Below, piece after piece: positions 8,571 through 17,199 of a stretch of 64,000 nucleotides of DNA. The position numbers were made by a program, and so were the translations under genes. How positions within the stretch are numbered: position 1 is the stretch's first letter; every line of letters begins with the position of its first letter. A model generated the notes under the pieces. It was not told the origin of the DNA and did not search any database. It was given only the letters and a program-made list of their open reading frames with translations. The DNA is from Alloacidobacterium sp963823845 (GTDB lineage: Bacteria; Acidobacteriota; Terriglobia; Terriglobales; Acidobacteriaceae): assembly GCA_963823845.1 (NCBI GenBank), contig CAWGND010000014.1, positions 248,001-312,000 of the forward strand, read 5' to 3'.

Positions 8571-10729
8571 ATGAAACGAACGAACATAATCATCGTAGCA
8601 GCTGTCACATTCGGCGTCGCTCTCTCGATCTATGTTGGTTGGGCGCAGGTCGCAGGCAAACCAACTTCTCTCATCACGGCGGATGCAGACTGGCCAGTCT
8701 ATGGAGGCCAACCTGCGAATCAGCATTACTCCAGCCTAACCCAAATCAATCGAAGCAATGTGAACAAGCTCAGAGTCGCGTGGACCTATGACACCGGCGA
8801 GGATGGTGGTCTTGAGACAAGTCCTCTGATTGTGGGACGCACTCTCTATGCATACACCCCGTCCCAAAAGGTCATAGCTCTCGATGCGGTAAATGGGAAG
8901 CTGTTGTGGAAGTTCGATTCTGACGTCAAAGCGGAGCAGCCGGCACGTGGAGTCGCATACTGGACCGACGGAAAAGACGGCAGGATATTAGCGGGCGTCA
9001 TGAACTACCTCTATGCACTTGACCCCAGCACTGGCAAACCTATCCCTTCGTTCGGGGAAGGCGGAAGGATCGATCTACGGAAAAATCTTCGGGGCGACTA
9101 CCAGGCTCAGTCGATAGCCCTTACCACGCCTGGCATAGTCTACAAAGATCTCATCATCGTAGGCGGCGAGATGCCGGAGACGCTTCCTGCACCTCCTGGA
9201 GACATTCGCGCGTTTGATGTTCGTACAGGCGCTCTTCGCTGGAGCTTCCATACTATTCCGCATCCCGGCGAGTTTGGCTATGAGACATGGCCAAAGGATG
9301 CCTGGAAGACATCAGGCGCCGCCAACAATTGGGCTGGCATGGCGCTCGATGCGGAGCGTGGCATTGTGTATGTGCCGACAGGCTCAGCATCTTTTGATTT
9401 CTACGGCGGCGATAGAATCGGCAACGATCTTTTTGCCGACACGGTATTGGCCCTTGATGCCAATACTGGAAAGCGTATCTGGCACTTCCAGGGTGTTCAC
9501 CATGACCTATGGGATCGCGACTTTCCCTCTGCACCCGCCCTGTTGACCGTGACGCATGACGGAAAACAGATAGATGCGATCGCACAAACAACCAAGACCG
9601 GCTACCTCTATCTATTTAACCGGCTAACGGGCCAGCCGTTGTTCCCGATTGAGGAGCTTAGCTATCCTGCCAGCACAGTTCCTGGAGAGCTAGCATCTCT
9701 CACCCAGCCGAGACCTCTTAAACCGGCGCCATATGCCCGGCAACTGCTGACCGAAGACATGCTGACTAGCCGGACGCCTGAAGCGCATGCCTGGGCCGTC
9801 GATAAGTTCCGTACATTCCGCAGCGAGGGATTGTTCATTCCCTTTGGATTGGATGGGCAGACGGTGATCTTTCCCGGCTTCGATGGCGGAGCTGAATGGG
9901 GCGGTCCCGCAATTGACCCTAAGACTGGGGTCATCTACGTCAACGCCAATGAAATGGCATGGACGGGCGGACTGGCAGCGGATAAACCAACTCGGACCCC
10001 GGGGAGGCCATCTATCGGAGCCAATGCAGTGTCTGTCATGGAGCTGATCGAAGCGGCTCACCCCCAGGCTTCCCATCTCTGATCGGAGTCAGCAAGCGGC
10101 TTACAGACACCCAGATCACAGCAACCATTCATCAGGGAAAAGGCAGAATGCCGACCTTCCCGAATCTCTCCGATGCTCAATTGACGACCCTGCTGGAGTT
10201 CTTGCACGATGACCCAACCGCATCACCGGGTGCTCACCCGACGAGTGATAAGCAGGAAATGGCGTCTGTTGCGGCCGAAGCTACAACTCCTCAGGAGCCG
10301 CAATACAGTTTCACGGGATACCGCAAGTTTCTGGATCCCGATCACTACCCAGCGATTGCGCCTCCCTGGGGGACGCTCAATGCGATTGACCTCAACACCG
10401 GGAATTATCTGTGGAAGATCCCACTCGGCGAATACCCGGCCCTCGCAGCGAAGGGCATGAAGAATACAGGCTCGGAAAACTACGGCGGCCCCATCGTGAC
10501 GGCTGGCGGCCTGGTCTTCATCGGCGCCACTCTTTATGACTACAAATTCCACGCCTTTGATAGTCGCACCGGCAAGCTGCTGTGGGAGACACAGCTTCCG
10601 TACGCCGGCCGCGCCACTCCGGCGACTTACATGATCGACGGAAAGCAGTACGTGGTCGTGGCGACAGGAGGCGGAAGGTATCAGGTCGCTCCAGCAAAGG
10701 GAGTCTACGTCGCGTTCTCGCTGCCCTGA
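8571..10729 (+). pseudogene. PQQ-dependent dehydrogenase with inserted cytochrome c domain, one frameshift
   Basis: An exported quinoprotein dehydrogenase split into two frames. The first frame (8571-10082) encodes a signal segment and most of an eight-bladed PQQ propeller (VYGGQPANQHYSSLTQINRSN, GETWPKDAW-like region). At the run at 9997-10004 (CCCC then GGGG) the correct frame moves by one base. In the shifted frame the protein continues EAIYRSQCSVCHGADRSG, giving the haem site CxxCH at 10025-10039, then joins the second open frame (10148-10729), which holds the end of the haem domain and the last propeller blades. Restoring one G would give about 719 aa, normal for the family. It starts 22 bp after the lactonase. 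It probably oxidises an aldose in the periplasm; the fucose link is contextual. Confidence 0.85.
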
Positions 10730-10774
10730 TTCGGAACCTTCGCGACAGGACCAGCGCAGAATCTCGCCGCAAAG

Positions 10775-11524
10775 TCATTCATTCGCAACCTTGATCATCT
10801 GAGCTAGCTTGCGAATCTCGTTTGCATCAGCATCGCCGATGACCACAAATCGCAATTCCTGCGCATCCAAGGTCTCGACACTGAAGGAGTTGCGCTTCTC
10901 GATTCCACTTCCGGTGGGCAGCGCGTGTGCAATCTCCGCTGTTTTGTGAAAGATCAGCACAGATATCTCGTGCTTGCGCATGTTGAAGATCAGTTGCGCG
11001 CCGGGTTGTTGATGCAGATAGACAAGCCGTCCGCCGAGGAGCGCAAACTCCGTACCCGCCAGCTCTGGAATGTTGAAGGTGAAAGGAATCCTACCCTGAA
11101 ACCACGGCTTCACGGTATGCCTGTCGGTTGAAACGACATCAACCGGATTCGCGCTGGCAAGAGCACCTACATGCAGATCAGCAACCTCGCTGAGCGAGTC
11201 CGCGCGACGAGAATGCTGTATCCAGAGCACGGAAACGATCACAAGAAAGACTGCTGCTGTCGCCAGTGTTAATACGAAGCGGCTCTTCCACCAGCTCGGC
11301 TGCGGCTCAGCAATCTGCTGTTTTAACTTCCAGCGGAACTCGGCGCTGGGGGTGAATCGGGCTCGTGCGGCGCGCAGGCTCCGTTTTAGAGCGACCAATT
11401 CTGAGACCTCAGCGGCACAGCGTGGGCATTCGCCAATGTGTTGCTGAAGAGTACTTGCCTGATCCGGCGAAAGTTCGCCATCCAAATATTGCGCAAGCGT
11501 TGCGGCATCTTGATCACAGTGCAT
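10775..11524 (-). CDS. Membrane anti-sigma factor with zinc-finger N-terminus
   Basis: A 249-aa protein. The N-terminal zf-HC2/ASD domain has His29-x3-Cys33-x2-Cys36, the ZAS signature of anti-sigma factors. One membrane segment lies at about 82-103 (VLTLATAAVFLVIVSVLW), followed by a periplasmic domain of about 145 aa with no recognised fold. Its start overlaps the ECF sigma gene by 11 bp, so the pair is translationally coupled. It is expected to hold the sigma factor inactive until an envelope signal releases it. It is the last gene of the minus-strand operon starting at 14037. Confidence 0.85.
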   Translation of the reverse strand: MHCDQDAATLAQYLDGELSPDQASTLQQHIGECPRCAAEVSELVALKRSLRAARARFTPSAEFRWKLKQQIAEPQPSWWKSRFVLTLATAAVFLVIVSVLWIQHSRRADSLSEVADLHVGALASANPVDVVSTDRHTVKPWFQGRIPFTFNIPELAGTEFALLGGRLVYLHQQPGAQLIFNMRKHEISVLIFHKTAEIAHALPTGSGIEKRNSFSVETLDAQELRFVVIGDADANEIRKLAQMIKVANE

Positions 11525-12050
11525 TCTGAGATCTCCCTGGAGATGGCGCCCTCAATGTGTGGCGTAGCACATTTTTTGCCCTGTAGAGACGGGACATCAC
11601 CGTACCGATGGGCAAGGAAAGTATTTCGCCGATCTCCCGATACGAAAATTCTTCCACTTCGCAGAGCAGGATAATTTCGCGATAGTGTGTTGGCAAGCTC
11701 TCCAACGCATCCACTACGGTCTGTTGATTCTCATGGCGCAAAAGTAAAGCCTCCGGAGTGTCTGTCTGCGCAGCAGTCAACTCGACTTCCGTTTCTTCGT
11801 CTTCGAGCCATGAAGTATTTCGAGCCGTCAAGCCGCTTCGCGAAGTCAGAAACGTATTGCGCAAAATGCGGCACATCCACGCGCGAAGATTTGTGCCCTC
11901 CTGAAACGACTTGAATCCTCGCAGCGCCTTCGTATATGTCTCCTGCACCAGGTCTTCGGCTTCGGAACGATCGCCCGTCAACCAATGAGCAAGGTTATAA
12001 AGTGGGTCGAACAACGGCATCGCCATCTGCTCAAAAAACTCAGAATTCAT
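11514..12050 (-). CDS. ECF RNA polymerase sigma factor
   Basis: A 178-aa ECF sigma-70 factor. Region 2 is near the N-terminus (FDPLYNLAHWLTGDRSEAEDLVQETYTKALRGF, read in parts) and region 4 near the C-terminus (LPTHYREIILLCEVEEFSYREIGEILSLPIGTVMSRL, read in parts). An ATG at 12050 with AGGA upstream avoids overlap with the cytochrome gene; a longer frame to 12161 exists but would run 80 bp into it. The likely target promoter is GGAATAAA-N12-CAGTT, which drives this operon and several others here. A close paralogue without a partner anti-sigma is at 28152-28802. Confidence 0.9.
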   Translation of the reverse strand: MNSEFFEQMAMPLFDPLYNLAHWLTGDRSEAEDLVQETYTKALRGFKSFQEGTNLRAWMCRILRNTFLTSRSGLTARNTSWLEDEETEVELTAAQTDTPEALLLRHENQQTVVDALESLPTHYREIILLCEVEEFSYREIGEILSLPIGTVMSRLYRAKNVLRHTLRAPSPGRSQNAL

Positions 12051-12081
12051 CCATTCCTGCCGGTATTCCTCTGCGCGAACA

Positions 12082-12516
12082 CTATTTTCCGGATACCAGC
12101 TTGAGATACTGGATGATGTCCGCGCGTTCATCAGCGTTCGGGACCCGGTAGGCCATGTCATTGTCCGCGATCAGCGAGTCGGTATCGGTAAGCCACTTCT
12201 CGAGTGAAGCATCATCCCAAGTGATATGTGCTGATTGCAGCGCCGCCGAGTATTTAAAGGTTGAAATCCTGCCTGTCTGCCTGCCGTAGACCCCGCGAAG
12301 CCTTGGCCCTTCCTTATCCTGATCGAGCGAGTGACATCCTGTACAGCGTTTTTCAAAAAGCTCTTTGCCACGATCTGCATCACCTGTGGCATGGCTCAGA
12401 TAGGGGAAAGCCAGCAGCGCAAACAGCATCGCTGTGCATGTGCATAGCCCAAGTATCGAATTGCGAGTCAGACGCAACTCTCGTCGCAGCCTGATAGTCA
12501 AATGAACACGTTTCAT
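12082..12516 (-). CDS. Exported monohaem c-type cytochrome (copy 1)
   Basis: A 144-aa class I cytochrome c. A hydrophobic export signal ends near SHATG, followed by GKELFEKRCTGCHSLDQDKEGPRL with the CxxCH haem site, and a distal Met candidate in the SLIADNDMAYRVPNADERADII segment. The start at 12516 follows GAAACGATG context and gives a normal signal peptide; upstream codons in the open frame lie in the preceding gene region. The partner genes are the haem-binding protein upstream and the sigma factor downstream. A near-identical domain is encoded at 36848-37306. Confidence 0.88.
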   Translation of the reverse strand: MKRVHLTIRLRRELRLTRNSILGLCTCTAMLFALLAFPYLSHATGDADRGKELFEKRCTGCHSLDQDKEGPRLRGVYGRQTGRISTFKYSAALQSAHITWDDASLEKWLTDTDSLIADNDMAYRVPNADERADIIQYLKLVSGK

Positions 12517-12538
12517 CGTTTCCGAAAACCTCGTATGG

Positions 12539-13027
12539 TTATGGTTCCTGTTGCGCTGCCTCATTTCTGACTCGCTTGCGTTCCACCCTTGCCCAGTCAT
12601 AGAGAAGCTGCTGCTCTTGAGTTGAGAGCCGCGTCTTCGGATGCAGCACCAGATAGTGGCGTACCGGCATCTCCCCGCTCCGTGCTTCAGAGCCAATCTT
12701 CGTGAGCAGATCGATCTGGCTTTCGCGGCTGTATTCTTCCCAGCGTGACAGATTCAAATGATTCCGCGCTTCGAATACGTCATGTTCTACGAGCCAGGAT
12801 GATGGAGCGATCCGGCTGTAAACGGGCCAATGCGTCGCCTCCGTATGACAGTCTATGCACTTGGTCTCGAGTACCTCGCGCACCTCGGGCGGTACATTGG
12901 CTCCGGCCAGGATCCTACGGTTTGGTTGAGAGGTGGCGCGGACGTTTCCCCATGGATGAAGCAACGAAAGAGGTGGCACCAACACAAGCACCCCGCCAAC
13001 CACTGTCAGAGTCTTCCCCAAGGTCAT
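12539..13027 (-). CDS. Haem-binding domain protein (copy 1)
   Basis: A 162-aa protein of the Haem_bd type (single CxxCH with a helical C-terminal part). It has an N-terminal membrane or signal segment (about residues 6-24), then PPEVREVLETKCIDCH with the haem motif, and conserved RNHLNLSRWEEY and LTKIGSEARSGEMPVRHYLVLHP. It overlaps the phosphoesterase gene by 4 bp, implying coupling. It is probably a membrane-anchored periplasmic electron carrier working with the cytochrome downstream. The second copy at 36330 is damaged. Confidence 0.85.
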   Translation of the reverse strand: MTLGKTLTVVGGVLVLVPPLSLLHPWGNVRATSQPNRRILAGANVPPEVREVLETKCIDCHTEATHWPVYSRIAPSSWLVEHDVFEARNHLNLSRWEEYSRESQIDLLTKIGSEARSGEMPVRHYLVLHPKTRLSTQEQQLLYDWARVERKRVRNEAAQQEP

Positions 13028-14037
13028 ACAAGCCCTGAAAAAGACGCGGTTGCGGCTCCCTCGGACAGCGAAGAATCGACAATGGCAAGCTGATGCCGCT
13101 GCGCCACAAAGTGCACTTCCGTGATTCCGAGCACGCCGCGCAGCTTCTCAGCAGGCACCTTCATCGGACCAGGCGAGGGTGCAGCGCCAGGAGCCGGCTG
13201 AGGAAAGGCGGTCGACATCGCCGTGTGGAATGTTGCATTGCCCTCCACCTTTTGCATGACCTGATGAATATGCCCGTTAAGGACCGTGACTGAGCCGAAT
13301 CGTTTCAGCAAAGTAAATGCCTGTTCACTATCTGATGTGCCCCAACCCCAGGTTGGATAGACCGCCCAGAGCGGGATATGCGCGAAAAGCACAATCGGGG
13401 TGCTGGTCTTGTGCTGGCTCAAGTCACTCTTCAACCAGTCGAGCTGCGCCTGGCCGAGTTTCCCCATGCCTTCGAGCTGAACTACGTTCACTAGGCCAAT
13501 GAAGTGCACTCCTTTGTGATCGAAGCTGTACCATCCATTTCCGGCAGAGCCTTTACCGTATCGTTCAAGGTAAGACTTTCCGTCATCGACAGACGTATCA
13601 TGCTCGCCCGGAACATAAAATATCTGCCGTTTGGCGCCTGTCAGCACTTGATCCATTGTGTCGAATTCAGCGGGTTTGGAAGAGTGCGTTAAATCACCTG
13701 TATGGATCAGGAAATCGGGGGAGCTGGGAGTTGCAAGTATCTTGTTCACTGCGGCCTGGAGCGTTCCCGTAACATCCGCGTTGGCTGGTTTGTTAAAGCC
13801 AATGTGGCTATCGCTGATCTGGACGAAACTGAAGCCCTCTTGCTTCTGCTGATGCATAGCTGATCCAAAGGCGCGCGATACTGGTACGCCTCCAGCCAGG
13901 CTCCATACAAGGCCAGTTCCGGCCCACGCCATGCATTTAAGAAAACCGCGACGGTCTATGCCATCGGACGGTGAAGAAGATTGCTCAGGATCAAGAATTA
14001 TTCCTTCAGAATGACTCTCTGGATTTCTCTCTTTCAT
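13024..14037 (-). CDS. Tat-exported calcineurin-like metallophosphoesterase (copy 1)
   Basis: A 337-aa phosphoesterase. The twin-arginine signal DRRGFLK is at residues 28-34, followed by a hydrophobic stretch ending RAFG. Metal-binding motifs are DSHIG, HTGDLTHSS, GEHDTS (Glu where GNHD has Asn), AHIPLWAV and NGHIHQV. The start at 14037 is chosen because AGGAG lies 9 nt upstream. It is the first gene of the sigma-factor operon, with a GGAATAAA-N12-CAGTT promoter 45-70 bp upstream. The natural substrate is unknown. A paralogue with the same motifs is at 35317. Confidence 0.9.
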   Translation of the reverse strand: MKERNPESHSEGIILDPEQSSSPSDGIDRRGFLKCMAWAGTGLVWSLAGGVPVSRAFGSAMHQQKQEGFSFVQISDSHIGFNKPANADVTGTLQAAVNKILATPSSPDFLIHTGDLTHSSKPAEFDTMDQVLTGAKRQIFYVPGEHDTSVDDGKSYLERYGKGSAGNGWYSFDHKGVHFIGLVNVVQLEGMGKLGQAQLDWLKSDLSQHKTSTPIVLFAHIPLWAVYPTWGWGTSDSEQAFTLLKRFGSVTVLNGHIHQVMQKVEGNATFHTAMSTAFPQPAPGAAPSPGPMKVPAEKLRGVLGITEVHFVAQRHQLAIVDSSLSEGAATASFSGLV

Positions 14038-14080
14038 GCTCAGTAGGCTCCTCTGATGTGTGTTGATATTCACTTATGAA

Positions 14081-14105
14081 AACTGAGGAGAGCGAGCTTT
14101 ATTCC
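14081..14105 (-). promoter_or_regulatory. ECF-type promoter of the phosphoesterase-sigma operon
   Basis: GGAATAAA (14098-14105), a 12-nt spacer and CAGTT (14081-14085) followed by TTCATA. It is one of eight sites with identical geometry in this window. It lies 44 bp before the first gene, so the sigma factor encoded in this operon probably controls itself. The rest of 14106-14373 shows no gene. Confidence 0.75.
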
Positions 14106-14373
14106 AGGTAATTTTGAAAAGGAAGAATCGGTAACAGATTTTTGTTTGTTAGCGTGATCGGTCCCATGATTTTGAGCAAGGAGTGGTTAGAGACAATATC
14201 TGGGCGTTGTGGGATTTCTCGGGGACGCCGTAGTTAAGGAAGACATCTCTGCGTTGCTCGTACATCTACTTGCGCTAGTAATGGAAAGTGCTGTGGCGGC
14301 TACAGATGAAAAGTCTCGACTCGCGGCTGCCGCCAGAGTGTCTGCTATTGGCTGAATCAAAAGCGGTTCCAGC

Positions 14374-15948
14374 TCACTTCACAGCGACACTCACTGCGGT
14401 CGTTGCCGTGGTTGCACCGTTGGTGCCCGTCACCGCGACGAGATAGTTTCCGGCGGCCGTGCCGAGATTCGGTGTGCCGGGGCTGGTGGGTGCAATGACG
14501 CGGCTATTTATGGTGCCGCACCCAGCTGCTCCCGCAATGGCAGCGAGCACCAGCAGGCTAAGCAGCGTTTGCCATCTCCAGCGGACAGGCAGCACAGGGA
14601 GAAGGAGAGCCGCGACTGTGATGCTGCCGGCAGCGGCAAAGATTTGTTGAAGCGGGTTGTGAAACTTCGCAGCGGACGCTGCCGTGGTGTTGACAACGAG
14701 CGTCGCTGTCGTCTCTGCGTTCACCGAGATTGTCGGGGGTGCGGCAAATGCGCAGGTGGGTGGATCAGGAATCGCTGGACTGATGACAGTACATGTTAGC
14801 GCCACGCTTCCAATGAAGCCTCCCCTCGGCGTTATCGTAATGGTCGAAGTTGCAGGTACTCCGGCCGGCGCGACGCTGACGGCCGTGTTGGTCAGTGTGA
14901 AATTCGGCGCGGCAGTAGCCGGCGGAGCTGTAACCGTGTAAGTGCCGACCACCCCGTTGCCGACACTGGAAGCGCCGGCCTCATCCGCGCCTGCCATCGT
15001 AATCTTCTTCCCACCTTCAAACCCGGGAGCGAATGACACGTCAAAATAAACTACGACATAGTTGCCGGAGGTTATCGCGTAAGTACCTACACCATGCACT
15101 GTGCATTGACTATTACTAAGGGGGGTCGTCGATCCCGAAGTGATCGGAGAGCTGTAATGAGTGCCGGCATCGTTTACAAGGAGAATGTCAGTCGTGCCGA
15201 GATCATAACGCAACTTACATGCGTTTGCTGCCGAAGTATTGTTGGCTGAACTCTTGACATTAAAGAAAACAGATGCAATCTGGGTTGTTTCGTCTGAGTA
15301 TACTGTCGTGAATGTCTGCTCTGAACCACTTCCGGATGAAGGGAAAACCAATAATGGAGACACACTGGCAGTAACGTTATAATCTCCGACTTGTGTCGGA
15401 AAATTTGAATTGTTATCGTTCTCAGGATTTCCAGCTGACAAATAAAGTTGCTTGGCACCCCTGAACGCTGCCGTGAATTCCACGTAAAACGTAACCGTTA
15501 CGCTGTTTCCGAAGATATTTGCGGAAGATAGAATAGCGAGCACCGTGCACTGCGAGTTGCTCACCGTTTGATCAGTTCCTGCGATGGCTGTATTGGAGAG
15601 GAATGCCCCACCTGCGTCCTGCACCAGCTGAATCACACCTGAGCCGATGGTGTAGTTCAGAATGCATGCATTCGCCGACCATCCGCTCTTACTATCTGGA
15701 GCAACGCCGTTCATGATCAAGAGAGAAAGCGACTGGATATCCATCGCGCTGTTCGGGTCCGCGTATGTTGCAATAAAGGCCTGCACTGAGCCGCTACCGG
15801 ACGATGGGGAAATAGATACCGGATCAGCACTTTGCGCATGCACAGTCCCAGCAACACTGAATCCCATAAGTAGAAGGGCAAGAACGCGGCTTAGCTTGAA
15901 AACAGAGCGGGGCCAGAAGGCGATTATAAGTACATAGAAAATTTTCAT
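14374..15948 (-). CDS. Exported beta-repeat protein, function unknown
   Basis: A 524-aa protein. The ATG at 15948 has GGAGG 7 nt upstream and opens a signal peptide ending VHAQ. Two repeats start with SP-SSGSGS (Val-Ser-Ile-Ser-Pro and Leu-Val-Phe-Pro forms) and continue FxxxYxD, each spanning about 140 aa. A third Ig-like region (FTLTNTAVSVAPAGV...) precedes two hydrophobic segments near the C-terminus (AAALLLPVLPVRW and LLVLAAIAGAAGCG). Its architecture resembles the surface proteins frequent in Acidobacteriota. It lies downstream of the 16156-16896 gene on the same strand, 207 bp away. I cannot assign a function. Confidence 0.7.
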   Translation of the reverse strand: MKIFYVLIIAFWPRSVFKLSRVLALLLMGFSVAGTVHAQSADPVSISPSSGSGSVQAFIATYADPNSAMDIQSLSLLIMNGVAPDSKSGWSANACILNYTIGSGVIQLVQDAGGAFLSNTAIAGTDQTVSNSQCTVLAILSSANIFGNSVTVTFYVEFTAAFRGAKQLYLSAGNPENDNNSNFPTQVGDYNVTASVSPLLVFPSSGSGSEQTFTTVYSDETTQIASVFFNVKSSANNTSAANACKLRYDLGTTDILLVNDAGTHYSSPITSGSTTPLSNSQCTVHGVGTYAITSGNYVVVYFDVSFAPGFEGGKKITMAGADEAGASSVGNGVVGTYTVTAPPATAAPNFTLTNTAVSVAPAGVPATSTITITPRGGFIGSVALTCTVISPAIPDPPTCAFAAPPTISVNAETTATLVVNTTAASAAKFHNPLQQIFAAAGSITVAALLLPVLPVRWRWQTLLSLLVLAAIAGAAGCGTINSRVIAPTSPGTPNLGTAAGNYLVAVTGTNGATTATTAVSVAVK

Positions 15949-16155
15949 GTAATGTCCTCCAAGGTTTCGCCAGGACAACTCTGTGGCTAAGAGGGAACAG
16001 ATTCCTGCTCCGCCGGAGTGTGGTCCCTTTAAATGATTGACCTCCATGATTCAGAACTGAACACCGCGGAATTTAGTCGAGGTAAGGGGAATCTCAACTC
16101 GCCTGTTCCTCGCGATCAGACTCCTATCGTCAACGGTTTTCACAAGTCCGCTCCT

Positions 16156-16896
16156 CTACCTCCCAGGCATGGTGACGGATCTTCGGTGATCGTGTTCGAT
16201 CTTGATGCATGTGAAACTTGGTTCTGCCTTCCACTCAGTTCCCTCCAACATTTCCCAGGTCACGGTGAATCGGTGCGAGTCATTGACAACATATAGAATG
16301 CGATGCGGCCGGGCCAATTGATCTTTATCATTTGTCGATGCCAGCATCAGCTTTGGTCCGTTCCAGCCCTCGGTGACGTAGGCTATTGAAGTGGGATCAT
16401 CCGCGTCGATCATGAGGAATTGACTCTTGTCCCGGTCGTACCCGACAAAATAGTTCCCGTTGAAGCCACCTTGACTCTCGCGAATCTCTGTCCAGGGTCC
16501 CGGTAGACGAGGCGTCCCGCCTCCGGTGGCACGATTTTGATTCCCCACTTCTAGATATGCGATCGAAGCGCCTGCTCCGCAATTCCATTGGCCGCCGAAT
16601 TCAAGCCCCTGCGGAGGATGCAATCTCCGATCCACAGGAATAATCATTTGAGCTCTTGCTGTCGGGAGTACTGCTATCAAGCCGGCAAATCCGACAAGGA
16701 CTGCGAATGCTGCGCGGATCTTCTGCGCTGTTCTCCACTTCAGATCATCTGGCTGTCCTGCCTTCGCATGGGCACAGCAATAGACGGTGGCGGTGCCGCA
16801 GCGTTTGTACTCGCTGTTCTGTCGTGCGATGCGTCGCAATCGTAGGAGTCGCGGCGGTAGGAGATCGGCATGCAACACGACCGGTTTCTCATTCAT
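16156..16896 (-). CDS. Exported protein of unknown function under the ECF promoter
   Basis: A 246-aa protein. A long basic N-terminus precedes a hydrophobic segment (AAFAVLVGFAGLIAVLPTARAQ) that looks like a signal peptide. The mature part is a small beta-rich domain (FGGQWNCGAGASIAYLEVG, TVTWEMLEGTEWKAEPSFTCIKIE), lipocalin-like in style but not assignable. The start at 16896 is chosen because a 14-codon leader ORF (16893-16937) ends in ATGA overlapping it. A longer frame to 16974 would start almost at the transcription start. A fragment of a paralogue of its C-terminus survives at 34015-34100. Confidence 0.65.
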   Translation of the reverse strand: MNEKPVVLHADLLPPRLLRLRRIARQNSEYKRCGTATVYCCAHAKAGQPDDLKWRTAQKIRAAFAVLVGFAGLIAVLPTARAQMIIPVDRRLHPPQGLEFGGQWNCGAGASIAYLEVGNQNRATGGGTPRLPGPWTEIRESQGGFNGNYFVGYDRDKSQFLMIDADDPTSIAYVTEGWNGPKLMLASTNDKDQLARPHRILYVVNDSHRFTVTWEMLEGTEWKAEPSFTCIKIEHDHRRSVTMPGR

Positions 16897-16937
16897 ACAG
16901 ACGGACAGACTCCTTTCTGACAATGACTCTCTTTCAT
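16893..16937 (-). promoter_or_regulatory. Short leader ORF coupled to the 16896 start
   Basis: ATG at 16937 opens a 14-codon frame (MKESHCQKGVCPSV) whose TGA overlaps the downstream ATG as ATGA. Its first codons and the DNA before it resemble the leader and N-terminus of the phosphoesterase gene at 14037, so it may be a recombination remnant that now serves as a coupling ORF. Confidence 0.4.
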
Positions 16938-16981
16938 GCTTGATGCTGCTCGTCAGGTGCGTATTGATATCCATCTAGGAA

Positions 16982-17006
16982 AACTGAGACACGGGAGATT
17001 TATTCC
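16982..17006 (-). promoter_or_regulatory. ECF-type promoter upstream of the 16896 gene
   Basis: GGAATAAA (16999-17006), 12 nt, CAGTT (16982-16986) followed by TTCCTA. The geometry is the same as at the phosphoesterase operon. It faces away from the plus-strand site at 17093. Confidence 0.75.
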
Positions 17007-17092
17007 AGGCCCCGTTAAAAAAAGTTTGCTGGAAACTTTCTGCCTCGCAATGAGTCCTGTCTGCGCATTCAAAAAAGTTTCTCGCCCAATGG

Positions 17093-17117
17093 GGAATAAA
17101 TCCTGCGCACGACAGTT
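17093..17117 (+). promoter_or_regulatory. ECF-type promoter of the di-haem oxidoreductase gene
   Basis: GGAATAAA (17093-17100), 12 nt, CAGTT (17113-17117). It lies 83 bp before the start at 17200. With the site at 16982 it makes a divergent promoter pair of the same type. Confidence 0.7.
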
Positions 17118-17199
17118 AGCGAGAGTACAGGGCCTCTGACTCTCCTTGCAGGCGCAGTTGGCCACGATAGTCAAAGAGCCGGGATCAGGAGGAACATCG

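Noticed and set aside
10148..10729. A separate gene for the second PQQ/cytochrome frame
   Set aside because: The shifted frame joins it to the upstream gene with a continuous haem domain and propeller, so it is one broken gene.
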